From NCBI GenBank assembly GCA_020161535.1, contig JAIUNW010000007.1, forward strand, positions 62,001 to 126,000: DNA of 64,000 bases, in the 5' to 3' direction. Position numbers and translations under genes: made by a program. The DNA is from Bacteroidota bacterium (lineage in GTDB: Bacteria; Bacteroidota; Bacteroidia; Chitinophagales; Chitinophagaceae). The notes under the pieces were generated by a model. The model worked only from the letters and a program-made list of their open reading frames with translations. It was not told the origin of the DNA and ran no database searches. Of the stretch, positions 9,234 to 22,560 are shown piece by piece (the stretch's first letter is position 1; each line of letters opens with the position of its first letter).

Positions 9234-9254
9234 CATTAAAACAGACAAATAAAA

Positions 9255-10304
9255 ATGGCAAAATTAAATTTCGGCGGTGTTGAAGAAAATGTGGTAACCC
9301 GCGACGAATTCCCCCTGGCCAAAGCGCAGGAGGTCCTGAAAAACGAAACCATCGCCGTGATTGGTTATGGTGTACAGGGACCGGGACAAGCATTGAATCA
9401 ACGCGATAATGGCATCAACGTAATCGTTGGCCAGCGCAAGAATTCCAAGACCTGGGACAAAGCGATTGCCGATGGTTTCGTACCGGGCAAAACCTTGTTC
9501 GAAATTGAAGAGGCACTGGAGCGCGGCACCATCATCTGCTACCTGCTGAGTGATGCTGCACAGATTGCTTTGTGGCCCACGGTTAAAAAACACCTCACGC
9601 CCGGCAAAGCCCTTTATTTCTCCCATGGCTTCGGCATCACGTTCAACGAACAAACCGGTATCATTCCGCCAAAAGACGTCGACGTATTTCTCGTTGCGCC
9701 CAAGGGCAGTGGCACTTCGCTGCGTCGCATGTTCCTGCAGGGCCGCGGTCTCAACAGTTCATATGCCATCTTCCAGGATGCTACCGGCAAAGCCCGCGAT
9801 CGCGTGATTGCCTTGGGTATTGCCGTAGGCAGCGGTTACCTGTTCGAAACTGATTTCAAAAAAGAAGTATATTCTGACCTGACTGGTGAGCGCGGAACAC
9901 TTATGGGCGCCATCCAGGGTATCTTCGCCGCCCAATACCAGGTGCTGCGCGACAAAGGCCATACCCCCAGCGAAGCTTTCAACGAAACCGTTGAGGAACT
10001 GACCCAATCATTGATGCCACTGGTGGCAGAGAATGGTATGGACTGGATGTATGCCAACTGCTCAACAACAGCCCAGCGCGGTGCGCTCGACTGGTGGAAG
10101 AAATTCCGTGATGCAACTGCACCTGTTTTCAAAGAACTGTACGAAAGCGTGGCGACAGGCAAAGAATCACAACGTTCTATTGATTCTAATAGCCAGACCG
10201 ACTACCGCGAAAAGCTGGACGCAGAGTTGAAAGAACTTCGGGAGAGTGAGATGTGGCAGGCCGGTAAAACGGTTCGCAGTTTGCGCCCGGAGAATCAAGG
10301 GTAA
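9255..10304 (+). CDS. ilvC: Ketol-acid reductoisomerase
   Basis: Rearranges and reduces acetolactate and acetohydroxybutyrate with NADPH and Mg2+. The 349 residues fit the short class I form. The dinucleotide site IAVIGYGVQGPGQALN lies near residue 34. Also present are FSHGFGI, VAPKGSGTSLR, the Mg-binding region DLTGERGTLMGAIQG and CSTTAQRGALDWW. It is the last obvious pathway gene before the repeat-bracketed insertion that separates it from ilvA. Confidence 0.96.
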   Translation: MAKLNFGGVEENVVTRDEFPLAKAQEVLKNETIAVIGYGVQGPGQALNQRDNGINVIVGQRKNSKTWDKAIADGFVPGKTLFEIEEALERGTIICYLLSDAAQIALWPTVKKHLTPGKALYFSHGFGITFNEQTGIIPPKDVDVFLVAPKGSGTSLRRMFLQGRGLNSSYAIFQDATGKARDRVIALGIAVGSGYLFETDFKKEVYSDLTGERGTLMGAIQGIFAAQYQVLRDKGHTPSEAFNETVEELTQSLMPLVAENGMDWMYANCSTTAQRGALDWWKKFRDATAPVFKELYESVATGKESQRSIDSNSQTDYREKLDAELKELRESEMWQAGKTVRSLRPENQG

Positions 10305-10372
10305 GGAATTGAGAGATTTGGCGTTGCCGGTGTGACGGTCTGTTCTTTTTAGCGGGTGCTGGCGGTTCTTGC

Positions 10373-10553
10373 TACCAGAGATTTGTTTCTCGGGGGGGAG
10401 GTTTCCCGCAGAGATTTGTTTCTAGCTGAGATTTTTTTCTTACAGATACTTGTTTCTTACGGATACATGTTTCGCACAGGGACTTGTTTCGCACAGGGAC
10501 TTGTTTCGCACAGGGACTTGTTTCGCACAGAGACCGCGGAGGGACAGAGGGTT
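10373..10553 (-). repeat. Repeat element B: nine 17-nt units plus head, inverted
   Basis: On the + strand nine tandem 16-17-nt units end in TTTC: 10373, 10390 (16 nt), 10406, 10423, 10440, 10457, then three identical GCACAGGGACTTGTTTC at 10474, 10491 and 10508. On the - strand the unit reads GAAACAAGTCCCTGTGC. The head at 10525-10553 is, on the - strand, nearly identical over 29 nt to the head of element C. With the 26-nt array that follows it fills the 471-nt gap between ilvC and the exported protein. A 17-nt unit cannot keep a reading frame, so the array is non-coding. Confidence 0.8.
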
Positions 10554-10585
10554 ACAGCCGGCAGCTTTTTTCACTATAGATTGAA

Positions 10586-10742
10586 ATTGTGCGAGTGCAT
10601 TGAAGATTGGGCTTGTACAAATGCATTGAAGATTGAGGTTGTACAAATGCATTGAAGATTGAGGTTGTACAAATGCATTACGAGTTGAGCTAGTATCAAT
10701 TCTTTGCAAAAATGGACCCGTACAAATGCATTAAGCGATGAG
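10586..10742 (+). repeat. 26-bp tandem repeat, six copies
   Basis: Units begin at 10586, 10612, 10638, 10664, 10690 (27 nt, most decayed) and 10717. The best copies read GTTGTACAAATGCATTGAAG plus ATTGAG. Decay rises toward both ends. Unrelated in sequence to the 17-nt units beside it. It lies just upstream of the exported-protein gene and may contain its promoter. Confidence 0.85.
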
Positions 10743-10775
10743 CTTGATCTAAATACTATTCATTGATTTTGTGTT

Positions 10776-11240
10776 ATGTATATGAAAAAGATATCCGTTC
10801 TATTGATGGCTATGTGTTTGTTTTTTACTGGTATGGCGCAGGAAAAAAACTTGAAGGCGCTGGTGGCTGATGGTAATAAGGCATATGTAGATTTTGTAGA
10901 TGTCAAAGGCAATATACCGCAAGCAAAAGAAGCGATCGTGAAAGCGTTGCAGGGTGCAGAATGGAATCGTTGGCAACTGGTAGATGCAAAAGAGAATGCT
11001 GATTTTATTTTGAAAGTATCGGTTGAGAAAAAAGGCATGAACATCATGAGTATGACCTCAGATGGCGCACGCATTCGTGTAATTACTGAAGTAATGTCGA
11101 TCGATGACAAGCCGCTTTGGAAATCCAAAGAATACCAGGGAAATGCATCAATGTTTACCGGTTATGCTGCCTTGGAAGACGCCATGCGAAAAATGGTGCG
11201 ACGGGCCCTGGGCGATGAACTGATGAAAAAAGCGCAGTAA
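10776..11240 (+). CDS. Small exported protein of unknown function
   Basis: A 154-residue protein with a clear N-terminal signal sequence (KKISVLLMAMCLFFTGMAQ) and probable cleavage after the Ala-Gln region, so it is likely periplasmic. The mature part is mixed alpha/beta with no family I recognise and no metal or catalytic motif. The C-terminal helix AALEDAMRKMVRRAL looks amphipathic. Starts at 10776 and 10782 are both possible (MYMKKIS or MKKIS). Together with the next gene it forms a block bracketed by inverted repeat elements B and C. Confidence 0.75.
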   Translation: MYMKKISVLLMAMCLFFTGMAQEKNLKALVADGNKAYVDFVDVKGNIPQAKEAIVKALQGAEWNRWQLVDAKENADFILKVSVEKKGMNIMSMTSDGARIRVITEVMSIDDKPLWKSKEYQGNASMFTGYAALEDAMRKMVRRALGDELMKKAQ

Positions 11241-11272
11241 CCCGTTGTGTAAGCTACTGCATATAGACCGCC

Positions 11273-11851
11273 ATGAACGAAAACATTGAACAGTCGATTC
11301 CAGATGAGTATTGGAAAATAGATGAAGACACGAAAGCGGCTGGATTCAACATGGCTTCTGACATGCTAACCTGCTCCTTGCTCAGAACATTGGCCAGCGC
11401 AAAACGGGGGTCAACTTTTCTGGAAATGGGAACAGGTACCGGCTTGTCCACCGCCTGGATTTTAGATGGCATGGATGCAGCCTCCACGCTGACCAGTTTC
11501 GACAACAACGAAACCGTACTCAGTATCGCCCGGAAGCACCTTGGCCATGACCGGCGGCTGCAGCTTGTACACAGCGATGGAGAAGCCTGGCTGCAACAAA
11601 ACGCCGATAAAAAATTTGATTTCATTTTCGCAGATACTTGGCATGGCAAATATTTATTGCTCAATGAAACCATCGCCCTACTCAACCCCGGCGGTATTTA
11701 TATGGTTGACGACATGCTGCCCCAACCCAATTGGCCCGAAGGCCATGCCGAAAAAGCAACACAATTCGTTATCGACCTTGAAAACCATCCCGATCTCACC
11801 CTCACCAAACAAAACTGGTCCACCGGCATCATCATCGCCGTCAAAAAATAA
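11273..11851 (+). CDS. Predicted O-methyltransferase-like SAM enzyme
   Basis: A 192-residue class I methyltransferase-like protein. FLEMGTGTGLSTAWILDG is the SAM motif I, followed by the acidic strand TSFDNNETVLSIARKHL, FDFIFADTW as motif IV and LLNPGGIYMVDDML, an arrangement typical of the small O-methyltransferase/predicted-methyltransferase group. The substrate is unknown. It begins 32 nt after the exported protein and ends just before C-rich, nearly G-free DNA leading into repeat element C, with no link to the isoleucine pathway around it. Confidence 0.8.
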   Translation: MNENIEQSIPDEYWKIDEDTKAAGFNMASDMLTCSLLRTLASAKRGSTFLEMGTGTGLSTAWILDGMDAASTLTSFDNNETVLSIARKHLGHDRRLQLVHSDGEAWLQQNADKKFDFIFADTWHGKYLLLNETIALLNPGGIYMVDDMLPQPNWPEGHAEKATQFVIDLENHPDLTLTKQNWSTGIIIAVKK

Positions 11852-12002
11852 AACGAAGCGTACCGGCATCTAAGAAAGGCAACACATGTCTCCCGCAAAA
11901 CAACCATACAACACACCCCTGCAAAACAACAACACGCCCCTATGTAACCCCGACTACACCAAAAAACTTTGAAACGCCAAACGCAACCTACAACCACACG
12001 AA

Positions 12003-12116
12003 AACCCTCTGTCCCCCCGCGGTCTCTGTGAGAAAAAAGTCTCCGTAAGAAACAAATCCCTGTGAGAAACAAACCTCCCAAAAAAACAATCCTCCGCAAG
12101 AAACAAACCTAGCCCG
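12003..12116 (+). repeat. Repeat element C: head plus five 17-nt units
   Basis: The head at about 12003-12031 (ending GCGGTCTCTGTGA) is followed by five 17-nt units at 12032, 12049, 12066, 12083 and 12100, mostly starting GAAACAA. The orientation is opposite to element B, so the two heads face each other across 10554-12002. It fills the right half of the 299-nt gap between the methyltransferase and ilvA. The left half (11852-12002) is A/C-rich with a repeated GCAAAACAAC at 11895 and 11921. Confidence 0.8.
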
Positions 12117-12150
12117 GCAACACCCCCTCACACAAAAAATCATCTCTAAC

Positions 12151-13377
12151 ATGCATTTTCCCTCTGCCGCCCTCCGCCTCTCCGACATCATCGTTCGCAC
12201 TCCGCTTACGCGCAACAACAATCTCTCCCAACGGTATAACGCCAATGTGTACCTGAAGAGAGAAGACCTGCAAGTAGTACGCAGCTATAAACTGCGCGGC
12301 GCTTACAATATGATGAGCAGCCTGCCCGCCGAACAACTGGCCAAGGGCGTTGTTTGCGCCAGCGCCGGAAACCACGCGCAAGGTTTTGCGTTCAGTTGCC
12401 GGCAACTCAAAACAAAGGGCGTGGTGTTCATGCCCATCATCACCCCCAACCAGAAAGTGCACCAAACCCGCATGTTCGGCGAAGACTGGATCGAGCTAAA
12501 ACTCATCGGCGATAATTTCGACGAGTGCGCCCGCGCAGCAAGGAAATTCACCGAAGAAAATGACATGACTTTTATACCGCCTTTTGATGATGAACGGATC
12601 ATCGAGGGACAAGGAACAGTGGGCCTCGAAATCATGGAAGACCTGGGTAAGATCGATTACCTGTTTATACCCGTTGGCGGCGGCGGACTCGCAGCAGGTG
12701 TTGGCAGTTGTATCAAGGAATTTTCGCCCACCACCCAAATCATCGGGGTCGAACCCGAAGGCGCGCCCTCCATGAAAGAAGCACTCAAAGCCGGTCATCC
12801 TGTAACACTAGCAGAAATCGATCGCTTTGTAGATGGCGCTTCGGTGCAGCGTGTAGGCGATAAAACCTTTGCCCTTTGTCAGAAAGTGCTCGACGATATG
12901 CTGCTGGTACCTGAAGGAAAAGCCTGCTCGGTAATTCTCCAGCTCTACAACGAAGACGCTATTGTGGTGGAGCCGGCAGGCTCACTGGCCATCGCCGCCC
13001 TCGACCAATATGCCGATAAGATCAAAGGCAAAAATGTGGTCTGCATCGTCAGCGGTAGCAACAACGATATCGACCGGATGCAGGAGATCAAAGAACGGTC
13101 GCTGCAATACGAAAAGCTGAAACACTATTTCCTGATCCGCTTTGCCCAACGCCCCGGCGCCCTCAAAGAATTCGTCAATTTTGTGCTCGGCCCAAACGAC
13201 GATATTACCCGGTTCGAATACATGCAAAAACACAACAAAGAAAGCGGCCCGGCGCTGGTAGGCATAGAATTACAGAAACGTGCCGATTATGACCAATTGA
13301 TTGCCAATATGCACCGCTATAATATCCGGTTTACCGAACTAAATAAAGATGATAATCTATTCGGTTATCTCGTGTAA
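12151..13377 (+). CDS. ilvA: Threonine ammonia-lyase (threonine dehydratase)
   Basis: A PLP enzyme that converts threonine to 2-oxobutyrate, the entry to isoleucine. The 408 residues include the PLP lysine at residue 47 in SYKLRGAYN, GNHAQGFAFSC, PVGGGGLAAGV and a C-terminal ACT-like domain beginning FLIRFAQRPGALKEF, so it is the single-ACT-domain form. Feedback by isoleucine is likely from the domain but not shown. The threonine it consumes would come from thrABC 12 kb downstream. Confidence 0.95.
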   Translation: MHFPSAALRLSDIIVRTPLTRNNNLSQRYNANVYLKREDLQVVRSYKLRGAYNMMSSLPAEQLAKGVVCASAGNHAQGFAFSCRQLKTKGVVFMPIITPNQKVHQTRMFGEDWIELKLIGDNFDECARAARKFTEENDMTFIPPFDDERIIEGQGTVGLEIMEDLGKIDYLFIPVGGGGLAAGVGSCIKEFSPTTQIIGVEPEGAPSMKEALKAGHPVTLAEIDRFVDGASVQRVGDKTFALCQKVLDDMLLVPEGKACSVILQLYNEDAIVVEPAGSLAIAALDQYADKIKGKNVVCIVSGSNNDIDRMQEIKERSLQYEKLKHYFLIRFAQRPGALKEFVNFVLGPNDDITRFEYMQKHNKESGPALVGIELQKRADYDQLIANMHRYNIRFTELNKDDNLFGYLV

Positions 13378-13481
13378 TGTCAATTTTTTGTAGTATATTC
13401 ATCGGCCAGCTTGCTTATATATTGAAATCCATATAAAATATTGGGTATTTATTTGAATAATTTCTAAACTGCTTATCAACA

Positions 13482-17993
<4,512 letters not shown>

Positions 17994-18004
17994 GTCATTT
18001 TGAT

Positions 18005-19507
18005 ATGGGCAAACCCACCGGATTTCTCGAATTCACCCGCGAACTGCCTGGTAAAAGGCCGGTACAAGAGCGTATAGGTGATTTCAACGAATTTGTATTG
18101 CGCTTTTCGGAGCAAAAGCTGAATGAGCAGGCATCGCGTTGTATGGATTGCGGTATTCCTTTCTGTCACAGTGGTTGTCCGCTGGGCAATGTGATTCCCG
18201 AATTCAACGACGCTGTTTATCGCCGCAACTGGAAAGAGGCCTATGATATCCTCAGCTCCACCAATAATTTCCCGGAGTTTACGGGAAGAATTTGTCCGGC
18301 GCCCTGCGAAACAGCTTGCGTACTCGGCATCAATCAACCAGCCATCGCCATTGAAGAAATCGAACGCCATATTATCGAGATTGCGTTTGAACAAGGCCTG
18401 GTGAAAGCGCGCAAACCCAATATGCGCACCGGCAAAAAAGTGGCAGTGATTGGTTCTGGTCCCGCGGGACTCGCTGCTGCTGCCCAGCTCAATTATGCCG
18501 GTCACCAGGTAACGGTTTTTGAACGGGATGAAAAGCCCGGCGGACTCTTGCGTTATGGCATACCCGATTTTAAATTGGAAAAATGGGTGATTGATCGTCG
18601 CGTAGCACTTTTGGAAGAAGAAGGCATTGAGTTTCGTTGTCACGCGAACGTGGGCGTGAATGTGCGGTTGAACGATATTCTGCGCGAGTACCAGGCCATT
18701 GTACTGGCGGGCGGATCAACTGTTCCGCGCGATCTGCCCATTCCCGGCAGAGAAGTAAAAGGCGTACATTTTGCCATGGATTTTCTCAAGCAACAAAACA
18801 AACGCAACCAGGGTGCCGATCCACTTGCCAACGGACATATTGAAAGCAATATCTATCCCGATCCAATTTGGGTGGAAGGGAAAAACGTGGTGGTGATAGG
18901 GGGTGGTGATACGGGCAGTGATTGTGTAGGCACGTCTAACCGGCAGAAGGCGAAATCAGTGACCCAGTTTGAGTTGCTGCCCAAGCCGCCCGGTGAGCGC
19001 ACGCCGTTTATGCCCTGGCCGAGCTATCCGATGTTGTTGAAAACATCTACCTCGCATGAAGAAGGTTGTGAACGCCATTGGGCGATAGCCACCAAAGAAT
19101 TCATTGGCGATGAAAATGGCCACCTCAAGGCATTGAAGATTGTTGACCTAGCCTGGACCGCCAGTGCCGATGGCCGGCCGGCGCAGTTTAAGGAAGTGGA
19201 AGGCAGCATCCGTGAAATTCCTTGTGAAGCGGCTTTTCTGGCCATGGGTTTTTTACATCCGCAGCAAAAGGGATTGTTGCACGAATTGGGTGTTGAACTC
19301 GATGAGCGGGGCAATGTAAAAGCGGCCGAAAAATCTTACCAGACCAATATTGCCAAAGTATTTACTGCGGGTGATATGCGCCGCGGACAAAGCCTGGTGG
19401 TTTGGGCCATCAGCGAGGGCCGGGAATGCGCTCGAAAAGTGGATGAGTTCCTGATGGGACAATCCTTATTGGAAACCAAAGACGCAATGCTTTCGGTGGC
19501 CATATAA
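18005..19507 (+). CDS. gltD: Glutamate synthase, small subunit
   Basis: The FAD- and NADPH-binding electron-entry subunit of glutamate synthase, 500 residues. N-terminal Fe-S cysteines lie in [17 protein letters not shown] (from about residue 45) and [12 protein letters not shown]. The FAD site [14 protein letters not shown] is near residue 150, the NADPH site [13 protein letters not shown] near 295, and the C-terminal FAD contact [16 protein letters not shown] is intact. It ends the ilv-glt block and is followed by a strong terminator. Confidence 0.97.
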   Translation: MGKPTGFLEFTRELPGKRPVQERIGDFNEFVLRFSEQKLNEQASRCMDCGIPFCHSGCPLGNVIPEFNDAVYRRNWKEAYDILSSTNNFPEFTGRICPAPCETACVLGINQPAIAIEEIERHIIEIAFEQGLVKARKPNMRTGKKVAVIGSGPAGLAAAAQLNYAGHQVTVFERDEKPGGLLRYGIPDFKLEKWVIDRRVALLEEEGIEFRCHANVGVNVRLNDILREYQAIVLAGGSTVPRDLPIPGREVKGVHFAMDFLKQQNKRNQGADPLANGHIESNIYPDPIWVEGKNVVVIGGGDTGSDCVGTSNRQKAKSVTQFELLPKPPGERTPFMPWPSYPMLLKTSTSHEEGCERHWAIATKEFIGDENGHLKALKIVDLAWTASADGRPAQFKEVEGSIREIPCEAAFLAMGFLHPQQKGLLHELGVELDERGNVKAAEKSYQTNIAKVFTAGDMRRGQSLVVWAISEGRECARKVDEFLMGQSLLETKDAMLSVAI

Positions 19508-19549
19508 GCTTTCGCAGGTTTTAAAATTATATTTTATCATAATTTGATT

Positions 19550-19577
19550 AAAAAAGCAGGTTCGCCTGCTTTTTTTT
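19550..19577 (+). terminator. Intrinsic terminator after gltD
   Basis: The stem AAAAAAGCAGG (19550-19560) pairs with CCTGCTTTTTT across a TTCG tetraloop, and the T-run continues to 19577. It is the first strong unconditional terminator seen after the ilv attenuator, so the ilv-gltD region is probably one long unit. Confidence 0.92.
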
Positions 19578-19905
19578 ATGCCCTCTTATTTTCGAATTTT
19601 TAGGGGCTTTTGACGCAGCCCACGCAATTGAACCGCAATCTCCACAAAACCGGCATTGTAGCGTTGGTTCCCAGTCATTTGCAACGCATTAAAAATGAAT
19701 TAATTAAACTGGTTTTAATGAACAACCCACTCCTCCGCTGAAAACCACTGCCCAAACCTAAATAAGCAGGCTGATTCAACAGTGAAAAATTATATTATAA
19801 TTATTATCATGTGAATATTTGAAACGATTCTACTTGTTTTTAATGACTATATTCAATTTTAGTTCTGAATTAGTATTTTATTTAATGTTTCAAAATCAAA
19901 CTGAA
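19578..19905 (+). other. Intergenic region upstream of the ammonium transporter
   Basis: No gene is supported in these 328 nt. ATTAAAA (19688-19694) and TTTTAAT (19723-19729) form a 7-nt inverted repeat with a long loop. The DNA becomes very AT-rich near 19785-19830, where the transporter promoter probably lies (AATATTTG near 19814 resembles a -7 element). No NtrC or sigma-54 site could be confirmed. Confidence 0.4.
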
Positions 19906-21303
19906 ATGAGTAAAATGACAACCAAACGGCTCGCCCCTTTTCTGATTCTGGTGGCCGTAGCCATTGCTTCGTTGTTTATCCCTACCCGGCCCACTTTTGA
20001 CGATGGCGGAAAACTGTACAATAGCTCAGACATCGCCTGGATCCTGGTTGCCACCGCCCTGGTGTTTTTAATGACGCCCGGGCTCGCTTTTTTTTATGGC
20101 GGTATGGTGCACCGCAAAAATGTATTGTCGACCATGATCAAGAGTGTGGTTGCCGCCGGTGTGGTGAGCATTCTTTGGGTGGTGGTTGGTTTCAGCCTTT
20201 GTTTTGGTGATTCTATCGGTGGCGTTATTGGCAACCCCAGCAGCTTTGCTTTTTTCAAAGGGGTGAACTCCGGCGCTCCCTGGAGCCTGGCACCCACTAT
20301 CCCCCTGGCCTTGTTCAGTTTGTTTCAGTTGATGTTTGCCATCATTACACCCGGCCTGGTGGTAGGCGCTGTTGCCGAACGGATTCGATTTACGGCGTAT
20401 ATTCTCTTTATCGCTTTGTTCAGCTTGCTGGTGTATGCACCCATTGCCCACTGGACATGGCATCCCGAAGGATTTTTGTTTAAGATGGGTGCCCTCGACT
20501 TTGCCGGTGGCACAGTGGTGCATATTTCTGCCGGCTGCGCAGCCCTGGCTGGCGCCCTGGTATTGAAACGCCGCCAGGTGCACCTGGAACACCGCGAAAT
20601 TCCACCCGCCAATATTCCCTATGTATTAATTGGTACTGGTCTGCTTTGGTTCGGTTGGTTTGGTTTCAACGCCGGCTCGGCCCTTGCCGCCAACAGCCTA
20701 GCTGTGTCGGCTTTCGCTACCACCAATATTGCTGCTGCTGCGGCTGGTTTGAGCTGGATGTTTTTTGATGTGGTTCGTGGCAAAAAACCATCTGTTCTCG
20801 GTTTCTGCATCGGTGCCGTTGTGGGCCTGGTAGCCATTACACCTGCAGCCGGTTTTGTGGCCATTCCGCAAAGTATTTTCATTGGTGCAGCGGCGGCCAT
20901 CATTTCCAATCTCGCCGTTTATTACAAACAAAAATCAACCCTCGACGATACCCTCGATGTATTCCCCTGCCACGGTGTTGGTGGTATGGTGGGTATGTTG
21001 ATGACGGGTCTTTTTGCGACCAAGGCCATCAATGGCGCGGGAGCCGACGGACTTTTTTATGGAAACCCTGCATTCTTTCTAACCCAGTTGAAAGCACTGG
21101 CCATTGTTGTGGCGTATAGCTTCACTGTGTCGTATGGCATTTTCAAGTTCATCAATTTCGTTCTGCCATTGCGTGTTTCTTCTGAAGACGAAGAGATTGG
21201 TTTGGATGCATCGCAACACAATGAGAAATACCTGCAGGGTACACTCTTGTTGCACAAGAATGGAAAGTTGCAGGAAGAAGAAATGGCCCTCACTGAGTTT
21301 TAA
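19906..21303 (+). CDS. amt: Ammonium transporter
   Basis: An Amt/Rh channel of about 465 residues with some eleven membrane segments. The pore histidine pair is visible in VVHISAGCAALAGA and FPCHGVGGMVGM (about residue 355). Also present are TPGLAFFYGGMVHRKN, the family signature in TM1, and IAHWTWHPEGFL. The N-terminal hydrophobic stretch after MTTKRLAPF is either a signal or an extra helix. ATG 19906 is chosen (19915 is also possible). The open frame reaches a TTG at 19819 but that extension is AT-rich promoter DNA. No glnK/glnB gene adjoins it, unlike many Amt loci. Nitrogen-dependent control is likely but not visible. Confidence 0.95.
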   Translation: MSKMTTKRLAPFLILVAVAIASLFIPTRPTFDDGGKLYNSSDIAWILVATALVFLMTPGLAFFYGGMVHRKNVLSTMIKSVVAAGVVSILWVVVGFSLCFGDSIGGVIGNPSSFAFFKGVNSGAPWSLAPTIPLALFSLFQLMFAIITPGLVVGAVAERIRFTAYILFIALFSLLVYAPIAHWTWHPEGFLFKMGALDFAGGTVVHISAGCAALAGALVLKRRQVHLEHREIPPANIPYVLIGTGLLWFGWFGFNAGSALAANSLAVSAFATTNIAAAAAGLSWMFFDVVRGKKPSVLGFCIGAVVGLVAITPAAGFVAIPQSIFIGAAAAIISNLAVYYKQKSTLDDTLDVFPCHGVGGMVGMLMTGLFATKAINGAGADGLFYGNPAFFLTQLKALAIVVAYSFTVSYGIFKFINFVLPLRVSSEDEEIGLDASQHNEKYLQGTLLLHKNGKLQEEEMALTEF

Positions 21304-21331
21304 TCGGGCTGCTTACCACTTTATGATACAG

Positions 21332-21382
21332 AAAAAGGTACAGCTAATAAACTGCTGACACAGTTCGGCTGTACCCTTTTTT
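21332..21382 (+). terminator. Terminator between amt and the porin gene
   Basis: GGTACAGC (21337-21344) pairs with GCTGTACC (21368-21375). The loop can fold further (AACTG with CAGTT), and six T follow at 21377-21382. It should lower or end transcription from amt into the porin gene, which starts 21 nt later and may therefore have its own control. Confidence 0.85.
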
Positions 21383-21402
21383 AACACTTAAAATGCAATA
21401 CA

Positions 21403-22497
21403 ATGTTACAAAAAATATTTGCAACAGGCATCGCTATGGCCTGTGCTGTTACGGGATACACACAATCGATTGATTCAGTTACCGCTGTTGCTGAAACAAC
21501 AGAAGAAAAGAAACCATTCCTGCATTTCTCCGGCTCAGCCGATGTCTATTACAAATTCAATTTCGATAAATCAGCCGCCAATAACTACACCAGCTTTACC
21601 AGCACGCATAACAGTTTTATGCTGGGGATGGCTAGCATTAAGGCCGAACACCAAGGCGATAAAGTGGGCGTAGTGATTGACCTTGGCTTTGGCCCGCGAG
21701 CCCGCGATTTCGCCTATACCGACGAAGGCATCACCCAGGCGATTAAACAATTGTATATCTCCTATGCACCCACCGACTGGTTGAAATTAACTGCGGGTAC
21801 CTGGGCTACGCATGTAGGATACGAACTGGTCGACCCGCAATTGAACCGGAACTATAGTATGTCGTACATGTTTACCAATGGGCCCTTCACCCATACCGGT
21901 GTAAAAGCAGAATTGTCGACCGGAAAAAACAGCCTGATGGTCGGCGTATCAAACGCCACCGATTATCGCATTCCACCCAGTGATGCGATCAACCGAAAAT
22001 ACCTGATTGCGCAATACAGTTTTGTCGCCAGCGATAACTTGAAGTTCTACCTAAACTATGTGGGCGGAAAAGCACCCGACAGTTCAAAATCAAATCAGTT
22101 TGATCTCGTCATAAACAGCAAGGTCAACGATCTGTTCAGTGTTGGATATAACGGCACGGTGAATACCACCAAAGTTTGGGACGGACAAAAAAACAATTCC
22201 GGCAAACAATGGTGGGGTTCTGCGCTCTACCTGAACCTTGATCCTAAACCCTGGTTTGCTGTTACGTTACGCGGTGAATATTTCAGTGATAAAAACCAGT
22301 TCAAAATTCCCACCGGTACCAGCACGGGCGCCAACATCTTTGCTACCACACTGTCTGCAAACTTCAAGAAAGCAGGCTTCCTCTTCATTCCGGAGTTTCG
22401 TGTAGACAATGCCAGTCAGTCGATCTTCACCAACGCCGACGGCATGTCGAAAAAATCAACGGCCAGCTTTCTTTTGGCTGCCATCTATAGCTTCTAA
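21403..22497 (+). CDS. Outer-membrane beta-barrel porin (OmpL-like)
   Basis: A 364-residue protein with signal peptide (MLQKIFATGIAMACAVTGYTQ) and alternating beta strands ending in a C-terminal aromatic (IYSF), typical of outer-membrane barrels. The segments DVYYKFNF, HNSFMLGMASIKAEH, KVGVVIDLGFGPRA and LKLTAGTWATHVGYELVD fit the putative beta-barrel porin-2 (OmpL-like) family. Placement after amt suggests passage of ammonium or small nitrogen compounds across the outer membrane, which is inference. Confidence 0.85.
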   Translation: MLQKIFATGIAMACAVTGYTQSIDSVTAVAETTEEKKPFLHFSGSADVYYKFNFDKSAANNYTSFTSTHNSFMLGMASIKAEHQGDKVGVVIDLGFGPRARDFAYTDEGITQAIKQLYISYAPTDWLKLTAGTWATHVGYELVDPQLNRNYSMSYMFTNGPFTHTGVKAELSTGKNSLMVGVSNATDYRIPPSDAINRKYLIAQYSFVASDNLKFYLNYVGGKAPDSSKSNQFDLVINSKVNDLFSVGYNGTVNTTKVWDGQKNNSGKQWWGSALYLNLDPKPWFAVTLRGEYFSDKNQFKIPTGTSTGANIFATTLSANFKKAGFLFIPEFRVDNASQSIFTNADGMSKKSTASFLLAAIYSF

Positions 22498-22526
22498 TTA
22501 TTTTCATTGGGTTACATTCGTTTGGC

Positions 22527-22555
22527 AGTTCGTCGTTTTCACGGCGAACTTTTTT
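22527..22555 (+). terminator. Terminator between convergent porin and ppc genes
   Basis: AGTTCGTCG (22527-22535) pairs with CGGCGAACT (22542-22550; one T-G pair) across a 6-nt loop, followed by five T. The porin gene (+) ends 30 nt before it and ppc (-) ends 6 nt after it, so it mainly serves the porin. On the opposite strand the T-run is absent. Confidence 0.85.
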
Positions 22556-22560
22556 ATTTC

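Noticed and set aside
10356..10655. Open frame across the repeats before the exported protein
   Set aside because: It is the 17-nt and 26-nt repeats read as protein; the units are not multiples of three and no family features appear.
10373..10742. Tandem arrays as a CRISPR
   Set aside because: Units are contiguous without unique spacers of uniform size, and no cas gene is near.
13377..13436. 19-codon Ile-rich frame after ilvA as a possible gltB leader
   Set aside because: It has five Ile but no following terminator or alternative helix, and gltB is not expected to sense isoleucine this way.
19665..19683. TGG...TTGCA as a sigma-54 promoter for amt
   Set aside because: The GG to GC spacing is 13 nt, not the required 10, and the -24 element matches poorly.
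19819..19905. N-terminal extension of the ammonium transporter from TTG 19819
   Set aside because: The stretch is AT-rich promoter-like DNA, and ATG 19906 gives a normal N-terminus.
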